Positions 10,101 through 17,051 of a DNA stretch of 64,000 nucleotides are shown one piece after another. The first letter of the stretch is position 1. Each line of letters starts with the position of its first letter. The DNA comes from JAMCRM01 sp035561075 (GTDB taxonomy: Bacteria > Acidobacteriota > Terriglobia > Bryobacterales > Bryobacteraceae): assembly GCA_035561075.1 (NCBI GenBank), contig DATMYF010000116.1:1-64000 (forward strand), given 5' to 3'. A model generated the notes under the pieces. The model saw only the letters and a program-made list of their open reading frames with translations. It searched no databases and was not told the origin of the DNA. Position numbers and translations under genes: made by a program.

Positions 10101-10436
10101 AATGTTTCCGATCCCAACCGGGACAAGTGGTTCAATACGGCGGCGTTCATGGACACACCGCTTGGACAGTGGGGCAACAACGCCCGCATGCCCATCCACC
10201 TGCCAGGGTTGAACAATGTGGATGCCTCGGCCACCAAGAACTTCCGCTTCGGAGAGCGCGCCAATGTCCAGTTTCGGGCGGAATTTTTCAACTCCTTCAA
10301 CCACGTGAACCTGGGGGCTCCGGGCACGGACCTGCACGCCCCCAACACTTTTGGCCGTATTACCAGCGCCAGTCAGGGAGCGGGTGTGGCGACCGATGGG
10401 AGGGTGATCCAACTCGGGCTGAAACTGCAATACTGA
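7116..10436 (+). CDS. Oar-type TonB-dependent receptor (SusC-like role)
   Basis: This encodes 1106 aa. A signal peptide (SKLPFAVAALLGAFLFAP) is followed by a carboxypeptidase-regulatory-like beta-sandwich (about residues 35-115: RVVGIITDASGAAVPNASV, GNYELVLPVGSYTLDV), a plug-like region containing VELPLNGRSFVQLALLTPGV, and a long outer-membrane beta-barrel ending in an aromatic residue (LGLKLQY). This layout is typical of the very large receptor families of Acidobacteria. It probably imports an oligosaccharide released outside the cell. The GTG at 7116 is chosen over the GTG at 7062 because it starts the signal peptide and has GAGG six bases upstream. The phosphatase-superfamily gene begins 11 bases downstream, so the two are likely one unit. 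Confidence 0.88.
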   Translation: MRTSKLPFAVAALLGAFLFAPQDMRMRAQATTARVVGIITDASGAAVPNASVVATNTATSQEFKTSSNPLGNYELVLPVGSYTLDVESKGFQKTQVTRFNLSVDQEARVDVKLQVGQITQQVQVEATGIGLQTEEATVGTVIDSKQVVELPLNGRSFVQLALLTPGVNPGTPGSITVRRNRGAVGQQVAMSANGSRDTQNRFYYDGIESMDLDSYNFAFSPSIDAIHEFKVETSTYSAEMGGSPGGQVNLTTKSGTNSLHGAAWEFNRNDALTTLSPFQPYSPKAVPPRLNRNQFGANLGGPVYLPKIYNGKQKTFFFFNWESGRLISGSFTGTAFVPPVPYRTGDFSGSSVTVYDPETGLPFPGNKIPQDRIRPFASKFMQFVPVPNASEAAINFRGPQAPAPINQDQYISRIDHRISEKNFLYGSYMYNVQADRAGTAGSVPVFVWDTRSNRARGQNLSLGDTHTFSANVVNEARIGWNRFFEHEFFGTTDDPALDIGNIIGIVGLSKRSRDYGAPSFSAGYDFPATRTNGPRDRLNQLWQVSDNVSIQKGKHSLRMGMMVGRRNWTFDEAVNPRGTFSFDGRTTTLNGAAGVRENTFAAFLLGLGTSATISADPFATRMGNYWQGYFFQDNWRVTPSLTLNLGMRYEYFSPPDQRGKITNFDLNGVVPGFVPSQQIYHGFDNIQDTAGYPASLVFPDRRNWGPRFGFAFRAPGASDLVLRGGYGIYYTPEITNTYTGLTLNPPIVGSYSATATYNAPFAVDTVFANPTKGASAFSASIADPHLRSTYTQQWNFTIQKKLPGNVIVDVGYIGSKGTRLTEGFDGNRPIQVVVPGPGVPSVSSRRPFKGFDSLPVYKSIGNSNYHALQTKVERRVGRGLSVLGAYTFSKSLSSADISSVGGGAFLGGIQDYFNLAADKAPSGFDIRHRLSVAALYDIPLFTSASMPLVRTLLGGWQLGTIVTEQTGFGSAMGGSGDTTGTGIGSRLTVVPGQSVNVSDPNRDKWFNTAAFMDTPLGQWGNNARMPIHLPGLNNVDASATKNFRFGERANVQFRAEFFNSFNHVNLGAPGTDLHAPNTFGRITSASQGAGVATDGRVIQLGLKLQY

Positions 10437-10446
10437 GTGCAGGAAT

Positions 10447-11550
10447 ATGCGCACAATGCTCATTGCTTCCATGCTTTCCGCCTTGGTCGGGGGCGCGATA
10501 GTCCGCGCCGCGGAGGCCAGCCACGCGGTGATCTTCATCATCGACGGGCTCAGCTACCGCGCTCCCGAACGCCTGGCGATGAAGAACCTGCAGGCGCTGG
10601 CAAAAGCCGGCGCCTCCTGCGACCGCTCGTACAACATCGTCCCCGCCCACCCGAGGAGCGGCGAGTGGGCCAAGTACCACACCTCCTCGATCCCCAACCC
10701 CGTGATCCTGGCGGGTACGGTGCTGCTGCGGCCCGACCAGCGGTGGGTCCAGCAGTCCTTCCACCCGGCGCGCGTCACCGCTCACTCGGCCAACGACACG
10801 GACTACACGCGGCTCAACGTGGGCTTCCACCTGAGCTTTCTCCGCGGCTCGGACAATGCGCAGGTGCGCGATTCCGAGACCATGATGTGGGCGCTGGAGT
10901 TCCTGCGCCGTGCCCGGCCCGCGTTCATGAAGGTGCACTTGCAGGACCTCGGCAGCGCGGGTTCGGAATCCTACCAGAGCAAAGACGCGTCCGTGCCGTG
11001 GCACCGCAACATCTGGGCGGAAGGCTCGCCCTATCGCGCGGCGGCGGCGCGGGCCGACGAGTATCTCGGACAGTTCCTGCACGAGTTGGACGTCCTCGGG
11101 CTGCGAGATAAGACCGCGCTGTTCGTCACCTCCGACCATGGCCAGTCCGATCACGGGTGGCATCCCTTTGACGATGAGGACAGCTGGTCCATGCCGCTGA
11201 TCGTCGCCGGACCGGGGGTACGCGCGGGCGCGCGCATCGAATACGCCGAACAGATCGATATTGTGCCGACGCTGTGCTACCTCGCGGGTGCCGCTCCGCC
11301 TCCGAATGCCGATGGGCGCATTCTGGCCGAGGCGCTGGTGAACCCGCCGGCGAAGGTGCCACCGCGCCGCCGCGATCTGCCGGAATTGAACCGCGTGCTG
11401 TTGCGCGGCGAGGCCCTGCTGCAAAAGCGGGGAGCCCAAGCCATGCCCGATTACTACGGGCTGGAGCGCATCCTCGAGTGGCACCGCTTCGGCACGGTCG
11501 AAAAGCTGATCGAACACGACCGGCGCGTGCTCGATGCCCTAAAGCCTTAG
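10447..11550 (+). CDS. Secreted alkaline-phosphatase-superfamily hydrolase
   Basis: This encodes 367 aa with a signal peptide (MLIASMLSALVGGAIVRAAE). The fold is that of alkaline phosphatase, sulfatase and nucleotide pyrophosphatase: VIFIIDGLS carries a first metal-binding Asp, and TSDHGQSDHGWHPFDDED carries the later Asp/His ligands. The sulfatase formylglycine motif C-x-P-S-R is absent. The nucleophile is therefore probably a Ser or Thr, possibly in YHTSSIPNP, and the enzyme is more likely a phosphodiesterase or phosphomonoesterase than a sulfatase. It follows the receptor gene closely and ends two bases from the convergent operon. An AGGAA sequence precedes the ATG. Confidence 0.75.
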   Translation: MRTMLIASMLSALVGGAIVRAAEASHAVIFIIDGLSYRAPERLAMKNLQALAKAGASCDRSYNIVPAHPRSGEWAKYHTSSIPNPVILAGTVLLRPDQRWVQQSFHPARVTAHSANDTDYTRLNVGFHLSFLRGSDNAQVRDSETMMWALEFLRRARPAFMKVHLQDLGSAGSESYQSKDASVPWHRNIWAEGSPYRAAAARADEYLGQFLHELDVLGLRDKTALFVTSDHGQSDHGWHPFDDEDSWSMPLIVAGPGVRAGARIEYAEQIDIVPTLCYLAGAAPPPNADGRILAEALVNPPAKVPPRRRDLPELNRVLLRGEALLQKRGAQAMPDYYGLERILEWHRFGTVEKLIEHDRRVLDALKP

Positions 11551-11551
11551 C

Positions 11552-12829
11552 TCAGGCGAACAGGCCGGACGTCTTTCCGCCCCGCGCCAGGATGCGATCG
11601 AGCGCCAGCAGGTTGAGCATCAGGTGCCGCGGGTGGTGGAAGTTCTCCACCCGGTTGGAGTGGCGCTGGAAAGTCACTTTGCGGTCCGCGCTGACGATCC
11701 ACAGCGGGAATCCGTACTGCTTCAGCGGATACCTGGCTTGCACATAGTCGTACATGCGGGTGAACATGTCCGCCGCCCAGGGTGCGCCGGTGTGCTCGAG
11801 CACGCAAAGCGCGCCGATGAGAACTTCCTCCTGCGCCCAAAGTACCTTGTCCAGGTTCCAGATGTTCTTGTCGACGTTCGGCAGGCCTCGGAAGACGCCG
11901 CCGTAGACGTCGTCCCAGGCCACCTCAACGTGGCGGCGGAAACGCTCGGCGAAGGCGGCGAACAGCTTGCCGTTCTTGCGGCGCACGGCCTCGGCCATCA
12001 ACATCCACAGCGTTTCTATGGCGTGTCCGGTATATACGAGTTGCGCATATTCGTTGGCGGGCCGCGAAAGATCGTGATTGAGCAGTTCATTGTTCAACTG
12101 GAACGCCGGGTTGAAGTGATGATTCAGCACGGCGTCCACCGCGCGGGAGGCTACCGTGTCGATTTCCGGGTCCGGGCCGGTTTCGAGCATCTGGGTAGCG
12201 ATGCGCACCAGTACCATCCAAACGCCCTGTATACGGGCGCCGGGGAACGGACGCGCGCCGCGGCCCAGATACGTCTCGCCGATTTCGGGCAAGTAGTCCG
12301 GACGGTCGTAGATGCGCACGCACTTGAGCAGGATCTGCTTGGCCAACTCACGGTATTTCGCCTCACCGGAGGCTTTGGCGTATTCGGCGAGGCCCTCCGC
12401 GATGAACAGGTCGCCGTAGATCGAGGGATCCGGCGGGGCTGCCGCCGCTCCCTCCCGCGTCAGCAACCGCGGCCACAATCCGTCGCCGGCCGGCTTGGTC
12501 TTGAGGATCAGTTCCACAGAGTTGTGCGCTACCTCCAGGTACTTCTTCTCCTTTGCGAGGTGGTTGTAGAGGAACGAATAGACCCAGATGCCACGACCCT
12601 CATACCAGGCCGTTTTGTTCCTGTCGAGGTTAGTGCCGTCGCGGTCCGTATTGCACATGAAGCCGCCGTACTCGCGGTCGATGACGTGGCGCTCCATGAA
12701 CGGCAGGAAGTCTTCGAAGAGGTCGGCACGGTACTGCGCCCGCAGTTTCTCGAACGGGAGGCCGGGAGAGATGCTTCGCGGGGTCGCCGCGGCGGCGGCG
12801 GGAGCGGTAAGGAAAGTGCGGCGTTTCAT
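11552..12829 (-). CDS. N-acylglucosamine 2-epimerase-family protein (exported)
   Basis: This encodes 425 aa. The protein begins MKRRTFLTAPAAAAA, a twin-arginine-like export signal, and continues into an (alpha/alpha)6 barrel of the AGE family, which interconverts N-acetylglucosamine and N-acetylmannosamine or epimerises related sugars. Family-like segments include RHVIDREYGGFMCN, WYEGRGIWVYSFLYN, EIGETYLGRGARPFPG, NHDLSRPANEYAQLVYTGHA, LWAQEEVLIGAL and the late NFHHPRHLMLN. The start is the ATG at 12829, which overlaps the symporter stop by four bases (ATGA), so translation is coupled. A longer open frame runs upstream antiparallel to no real gene and is not the true start. It is the last gene of a seven-gene operon. 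The substrate is unknown. Confidence 0.82.
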   Translation of the reverse strand: MKRRTFLTAPAAAAATPRSISPGLPFEKLRAQYRADLFEDFLPFMERHVIDREYGGFMCNTDRDGTNLDRNKTAWYEGRGIWVYSFLYNHLAKEKKYLEVAHNSVELILKTKPAGDGLWPRLLTREGAAAAPPDPSIYGDLFIAEGLAEYAKASGEAKYRELAKQILLKCVRIYDRPDYLPEIGETYLGRGARPFPGARIQGVWMVLVRIATQMLETGPDPEIDTVASRAVDAVLNHHFNPAFQLNNELLNHDLSRPANEYAQLVYTGHAIETLWMLMAEAVRRKNGKLFAAFAERFRRHVEVAWDDVYGGVFRGLPNVDKNIWNLDKVLWAQEEVLIGALCVLEHTGAPWAADMFTRMYDYVQARYPLKQYGFPLWIVSADRKVTFQRHSNRVENFHHPRHLMLNLLALDRILARGGKTSGLFA

Positions 12830-14487
12830 CGGGTTCCTCCCGCGCGCCGGTGGCGGGCCAGCAGCAATCCGCCCAGCACGGCCAGCAGCACTCCGACAGC
12901 CGATGCGAGCGCGCTGGGAGTTCCGGTGAGCCAGCCGATTCCGGCCAGCATGACCCCCAAGAGCAGTAGCACCAACCCGGAGATGAAGAAAGGCTCGGGA
13001 ACGTCGGCGGCTTCGGCAGCCTTCGCCGGCCGCTTGAGCGATTCGTAGAACTCCGCGATTCGGTCGCGCTCGCGTTGATCGGGGTGCGAAGCAAGAGCCA
13101 TCGCGATCACCACCACCAGGCTCGATAACCACAGGGAAACCGTCTGCAGAGATGGCCCGTAAGGCGTCGGGACGAATGCCTTGGCTACCAGGAAGACCAC
13201 CCCCGATACGATGCCGGCCAGAAAGCCCGCCAGCGCCCCCCGGCTCGTCACGCGCGGCCACAGGAGTCCCGCAAGAACGGGCAGCACCGTTGGCGGCAGG
13301 AAGAACCCGAAGGCGGCTACCATGGTGTCGAACAGGGTCCACTTCAGGTAGATCACGAGCCACGCCACCAGCATGGCGCAGCCCCCCACCACCACGGTCA
13401 GGATCTTCCCCACGGTAACAAGGCGCCGCTGGCTGGCATCCGGACGGATCAGACGCTGGTAGACGTCGACCGTGAGCACCGAAGCGATGACGTTGTAGCC
13501 CGCCGAAAGCACCGACATCGTGGCGGCGAACAACGCGGCCACCACCAGGCCGAGCAGCCCGGGCGGCAGCAGCACGCGGCTGATTTCGGCATAGACGTAT
13601 TGCGGGTCGTGGCTCTTGGCCCAGTCCGCGGGGAGCCAGACACGCGCCGCCATGCCCGACAAGATCCAAATAGGGGGCAGCACGATGAACAGCACAGCGG
13701 CGAGCCAGCCCACACGACGCGCGTCCGTTTCGGTGCGCGATGCGTAGAAGCGCTGGATAAGCGACCAGTTGCCCGCCATCGAGAGCGTCACCAGAAGCAC
13801 GAACCCCACCAGGTAGAAGCCCCCGTAGGGCGCGTGCAAGGGGTGGAAGAAACCCTCCGGCGCCCGCGAGACGAACGCCGCCATGCCGCCCGTGCGCTCG
13901 AGCGAGAGTGGCAGCAACAGAATTACCGCGGCGGTCACCAGTACGAACTGGATGAAGTCCGTGATGAAGACCGCCCATAGACCTCCCAGTGTGGTGTAGA
14001 CGACGATGATGGCGCCGGTGAGCACAATGGCAGCGTTGAGGCTCACCCCCAGCCCGGTCGAGACGAACAGGCCCACGGCGATGATCTTGAGTCCCTCGTC
14101 GATCACCTTCAACGGGATGCCGGACCACGCGAACACCTGCCGCAGCCCCGGCGAAAAACGCCGTTCCAGAAACTCCACCGGGGTCGAAATGCCGGCGCGG
14201 TGCCAACGGCGCGCGAACAACTCAGAGGTCAACAGGCAGGCGGGCACGCTGGTAGCATAGAGCGTCATCGAAACCAGACCGTACGTGTAGCCCATGGCGG
14301 TGTACATGACGATCGAGAGGGCACTCACGAACGACATCAGGAAGCTGATGCCGCCGAGCCACCACGGCAGCTTCCTGCCGCCGACGAAGTATACCCCGAC
14401 GTTTTTCATGTAACGCGCGAAGTACACCCCGACCCCCACCATCAGGACGAAGTAGAACAGCAGCAGAACGGTATCGGCCGGCCGCAT
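12826..14487 (-). CDS. Sodium:solute symporter family transporter
   Basis: This encodes 553 aa with about 13 predicted membrane helices and the SSS-family signatures: YFVGGRKLPWWLGGISFLMS after helix 1, LTGAIIVVYTTLGGLWAVF, WSLIQRFYASRTETDARR and the sodium-site helix VAALFAATMSVLSAGYNVIA. It should sit in the inner membrane and take up a sugar or sugar acid with sodium. In the operon it lies between the oxidoreductase (six bases upstream) and the 2-epimerase (four-base overlap), so its substrate is probably the breakdown product handled by those enzymes. N-acyl amino sugars and sialic-acid-like compounds are candidates by analogy with other AGE-linked SSS carriers, but this is inference. Confidence 0.87.
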   Translation of the reverse strand: MRPADTVLLLFYFVLMVGVGVYFARYMKNVGVYFVGGRKLPWWLGGISFLMSFVSALSIVMYTAMGYTYGLVSMTLYATSVPACLLTSELFARRWHRAGISTPVEFLERRFSPGLRQVFAWSGIPLKVIDEGLKIIAVGLFVSTGLGVSLNAAIVLTGAIIVVYTTLGGLWAVFITDFIQFVLVTAAVILLLPLSLERTGGMAAFVSRAPEGFFHPLHAPYGGFYLVGFVLLVTLSMAGNWSLIQRFYASRTETDARRVGWLAAVLFIVLPPIWILSGMAARVWLPADWAKSHDPQYVYAEISRVLLPPGLLGLVVAALFAATMSVLSAGYNVIASVLTVDVYQRLIRPDASQRRLVTVGKILTVVVGGCAMLVAWLVIYLKWTLFDTMVAAFGFFLPPTVLPVLAGLLWPRVTSRGALAGFLAGIVSGVVFLVAKAFVPTPYGPSLQTVSLWLSSLVVVIAMALASHPDQRERDRIAEFYESLKRPAKAAEAADVPEPFFISGLVLLLLGVMLAGIGWLTGTPSALASAVGVLLAVLGGLLLARHRRAGGTR

Positions 14488-14493
14488 AGGCGC

Positions 14494-15528
14494 TCAATCG
14501 GGAGGCGGCGGGGCAACCGGTTCGGTGGCGCCGCTTTCAAGCGAGCGGTGGATAGCCTCCAGGGCAGCGGTAACCTGCCGGCCGTCGAAGGCGGTGACCA
14601 CCGGTTCGCGGTTTTCAAGGATGGCCGCGGCGAAGTCTTCCAGGCACGCCGGAAAAGCCCCGCGCGGGCGGCCGAATATTTCAGCGTTCAAGAAGTTCTT
14701 GGGGTAAGTGAAGCCCTTGGGACTGCTCACCTCGATTGACTCGCGCTTGCGGTCGAAGTGGATGTGACCTTCGCTCCCGATCACTTCAACGAACGAATCC
14801 ACGATACTGGGGAACGTATTGGGGTAAATCCACGCGCTCTCCACCGTGGCGATCGCCCCCGAGGAGAACTTTACCTGCGCCTGGATCAGGTCGTAGGTGT
14901 CCACGCCGCGCTTGACCAGCACTTCGCGGCGCCCCCAGGCGCGGGCTTCCACGGGCTCGGCGGCGAAATACCATCGCAACAAGTCGAGGTCGTGCGCGGA
15001 AAGGAACCACGCGGGGGTGCTCCTGGCGGCCCAGGGGAGAAACTCCGTGGCGACAAATATGGTGTCGTTTTTGCGCGCGTAGGCGGCCAGCGGCGTGCCA
15101 ATTTCCCCGGCAACGATGGCCTGCTTTCCGTGATGGTAAGGACCCAACCAGCGGTGATTGTAATTCACCTGAACCCGCAAACCGCTTCCGCGTGCGAGCC
15201 GCAGCAGCGCGTCGGCTTCCTCCACCGACGTTGTCATGGGCTTCTCGACGGCGAGGTGGCGGCCGGATTGGAGCACCGCTTTGGCGGGCTCGAAGTGGGC
15301 GAAATCGGGCGTAGCCACCACCACCGCGTCGAGCGGAGCCTCGCCCAGCATTCGCCGGTAATCGGTGTACCGGCGCGCCACTCCGTATTTGTCGCCGATC
15401 TCCTGCGCGCGCTGTCCGTTTATGTCCGCAACGGCGGTGACCTCCGTGTTTGCGAGGCCCGCGTAGATCTTCACGTACTGCTGGCCCATGATGCCGAGGC
15501 CGATGACTCCGAATCGCAACTTATCCAT
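14494..15528 (-). CDS. Gfo/Idh/MocA family NAD(P)-dependent oxidoreductase
   Basis: This encodes 344 aa and is cytoplasmic, with no signal. The Rossmann motif GVIGLGIMGQQY is at the N-terminus, VVVATPDFAHF follows at about residue 70, and the diagnostic EKP sits in HLAVEKPMTTS near residue 95. The second half has the alpha/beta substrate-binding domain with the His-containing segment AHDLDLLRWYF. Such enzymes oxidise or reduce a hydroxyl of a sugar or inositol. Three bases separate it from the upstream amidohydrolase and six from the symporter, so it is part of the operon. The exact substrate cannot be told from sequence. Confidence 0.87.
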   Translation of the reverse strand: MDKLRFGVIGLGIMGQQYVKIYAGLANTEVTAVADINGQRAQEIGDKYGVARRYTDYRRMLGEAPLDAVVVATPDFAHFEPAKAVLQSGRHLAVEKPMTTSVEEADALLRLARGSGLRVQVNYNHRWLGPYHHGKQAIVAGEIGTPLAAYARKNDTIFVATEFLPWAARSTPAWFLSAHDLDLLRWYFAAEPVEARAWGRREVLVKRGVDTYDLIQAQVKFSSGAIATVESAWIYPNTFPSIVDSFVEVIGSEGHIHFDRKRESIEVSSPKGFTYPKNFLNAEIFGRPRGAFPACLEDFAAAILENREPVVTAFDGRQVTAALEAIHRSLESGATEPVAPPPPD

Positions 15529-15531
15529 ATT

Positions 15532-16320
15532 TCAACCTTCGATCAGTCGCTTGAAATTGAGCCCCAGAATGGCTTCCTTTTGGCTGTCCGGGAGGCGCGC
15601 AAACGCGATGCGTCCGATTCCCGCGGCGGCTTCCAAAAACGGCAGGTCGGAGCCGAACAGCACCCTCTCGACGCCCACTTGATCCACGCAGTGCTCGACG
15701 ATGCCCTCGTGGTTCTGGGAGCCCGTGGTGTCGAGAAACAGGTTCTCGCAGTGGCGTGCTGCCTGGATCGCCTCTTCATAACCCTTCCGGGTCACGCCGG
15801 AGTGCCCCAGGATGATGCGCGCGCCCGGGTACTGGAGCGCCACCGGCTCCAGCATCAGCGGCCCGCAGGTGGGGTCCGTCTCCCAGGTATGTGTGAGCAC
15901 CACGGCCGAAGCGCGATCGGCGAACTCCCACATTTCGCGGTAATTCGGCCCGGTGACCGGGTAATGATGCAGGTACGGGTGCAGCTTAATGAGCGGACGC
16001 GGCGCCTGTTTCGGCCATCGTGCCAGTTCGTCTCCGATCAGTTCCGGAAAGTTCGGGTTGATGACGGCGTAGGCCGTGAAGCGGTCCGGATTCGCGGCGG
16101 CCACGGCGTAGGTTTCGTCGTTGCCTCGGCGCTGGTCGCAATAGCAGGCGTCCAAGGAACTAATGGCCAGGCGGTCGATTCCGATGAGGTCCATGGCCGC
16201 CAGCATTTCGGCCGCGCTGTTCTGGTAGACGGGGAAATCCAGCCAGGAGCCGTAGTGGCCGTGGCAGTCGAAGACGAAAACGCTCAGCGGCCGTCCTTCG
16301 CGGACCGCGGCCTCAATCAT
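15532..16320 (-). CDS. Amidohydrolase-family metal-dependent hydrolase
   Basis: This encodes 262 aa of the amidohydrolase-2 type TIM barrel. The metal ligands are visible: the HxH in FDCHGHYG, His in VVLTHTWE, His in IILGHSG and the final Asp in LFGSDLPF. Members hydrolyse lactones or amides or decarboxylate. In this operon a sugar-lactone or amide role would fit. The gene overlaps the preceding paralogue by four bases. The pair (this gene and 16317-17051) clearly arose by duplication, since FGSDLPF and FGTNLPY occupy the same place. Confidence 0.83.
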   Translation of the reverse strand: MIEAAVREGRPLSVFVFDCHGHYGSWLDFPVYQNSAAEMLAAMDLIGIDRLAISSLDACYCDQRRGNDETYAVAAANPDRFTAYAVINPNFPELIGDELARWPKQAPRPLIKLHPYLHHYPVTGPNYREMWEFADRASAVVLTHTWETDPTCGPLMLEPVALQYPGARIILGHSGVTRKGYEEAIQAARHCENLFLDTTGSQNHEGIVEHCVDQVGVERVLFGSDLPFLEAAAGIGRIAFARLPDSQKEAILGLNFKRLIEG

Positions 16321-17051
16321 GACTGTTCCCCCATGAGTTCCCGCAGGTTCAACCCGGCCACGCGGGCGCGGTCTTCATCGCGGAGGCGGGCGTAAGCCAG
16401 TGCCGCAATGGCAGCCCCGGGAGTGTAATACGGCAGGTTCGTGCCGAAGAGCAGACGCGCGGCGCCGAACGTGCGGGCGAACTCCTCCAGTTGGCGGTGC
16501 CCTACGTAAGTGGACGTTTCGACGAACAGGCGGGGGCAGCGCCGCGCCAGCGGATAAATGTACCGGTCGGCGCGATAGCCCGTGTTGGTAACCGCCACGG
16601 CCAGACGCGGATGGGAATCCAGCAACGCCGCAACCTCTTCCCACCCTGACGGCGCGGGACGGAGAAAGAGCGGGATCCGGCGGCGTTCGAGCGCTGCAAG
16701 CAGAGGCCCGGCGCACCACTCCCGCAGAGAGAAGTTGTGGCGGTCGCGGTCGGGCAGCAGCAGCGCGGCGAACGGGCGGCCGGGCAGCAGGGCGGCGGCT
16801 TCCTCCAGCATCCCCTCTTCCGGAGTAAGCGTGTAGAGCGGCCAGACGTTGTCGCGAGCGGCTATTTCGCGCGCGAGCAGCCGGTTGCCTTCCCGCGGGT
16901 TGTATTCAAGGGAAGCCGTGGAGCACACCAACGCGCCGGCGAGTCCGTAGCGCGCCATCAGCCCCGCCAGCGCTGGGGCGGCCATGCCGACGCCGGGGGG
17001 CCCGGCGCCCAGCACACCGACGGCCGCGTTGCAGTCGAAGTATTCGATCAT
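16317..17051 (-). CDS. Amidohydrolase-fold protein with lost metal ligands
   Basis: This encodes 244 aa homologous to the next gene in the operon. The places where metal ligands should be are altered: EYFDCNAAVG instead of DCHGH, AVAVTNTGYR where ILGHSG stands, and LLFGTNLPYYTP where the catalytic Asp of FGSDLPF stands. The barrel therefore looks intact but without the canonical metal centre. It may be a metal-independent enzyme, a partner subunit of the intact paralogue, or a sensor. It is translationally coupled on both sides, overlapping the lyase gene by four bases and the active paralogue by four bases, which argues that it is kept for a function. Confidence 0.75.
   Translation of the reverse strand: MIEYFDCNAAVGVLGAGPPGVGMAAPALAGLMARYGLAGALVCSTASLEYNPREGNRLLAREIAARDNVWPLYTLTPEEGMLEEAAALLPGRPFAALLLPDRDRHNFSLREWCAGPLLAALERRRIPLFLRPAPSGWEEVAALLDSHPRLAVAVTNTGYRADRYIYPLARRCPRLFVETSTYVGHRQLEEFARTFGAARLLFGTNLPYYTPGAAIAALAYARLRDEDRARVAGLNLRELMGEQS

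Noticed and set aside
10447..11550. Annotation of the phosphatase-superfamily gene as a sulfatase
   Set aside because: The C-x-P-S-R or S-x-P-S-R formylglycine motif is missing.
11624..13048. Plus-strand open frame opposite the 2-epimerase and symporter genes
   Set aside because: The minus-strand genes have clear families and coupled starts; this frame has none.
12830..14206. Upstream extension of the 2-epimerase reading frame, giving an 884-aa fusion
   Set aside because: The extension lies entirely within the symporter gene in another frame; the ATG at 12829 starts a Tat-like signal.
14758..16395. Plus-strand open frame of 545 codons over the oxidoreductase and amidohydrolase genes
   Set aside because: It crosses gene boundaries on the other strand and has no recognisable domain.
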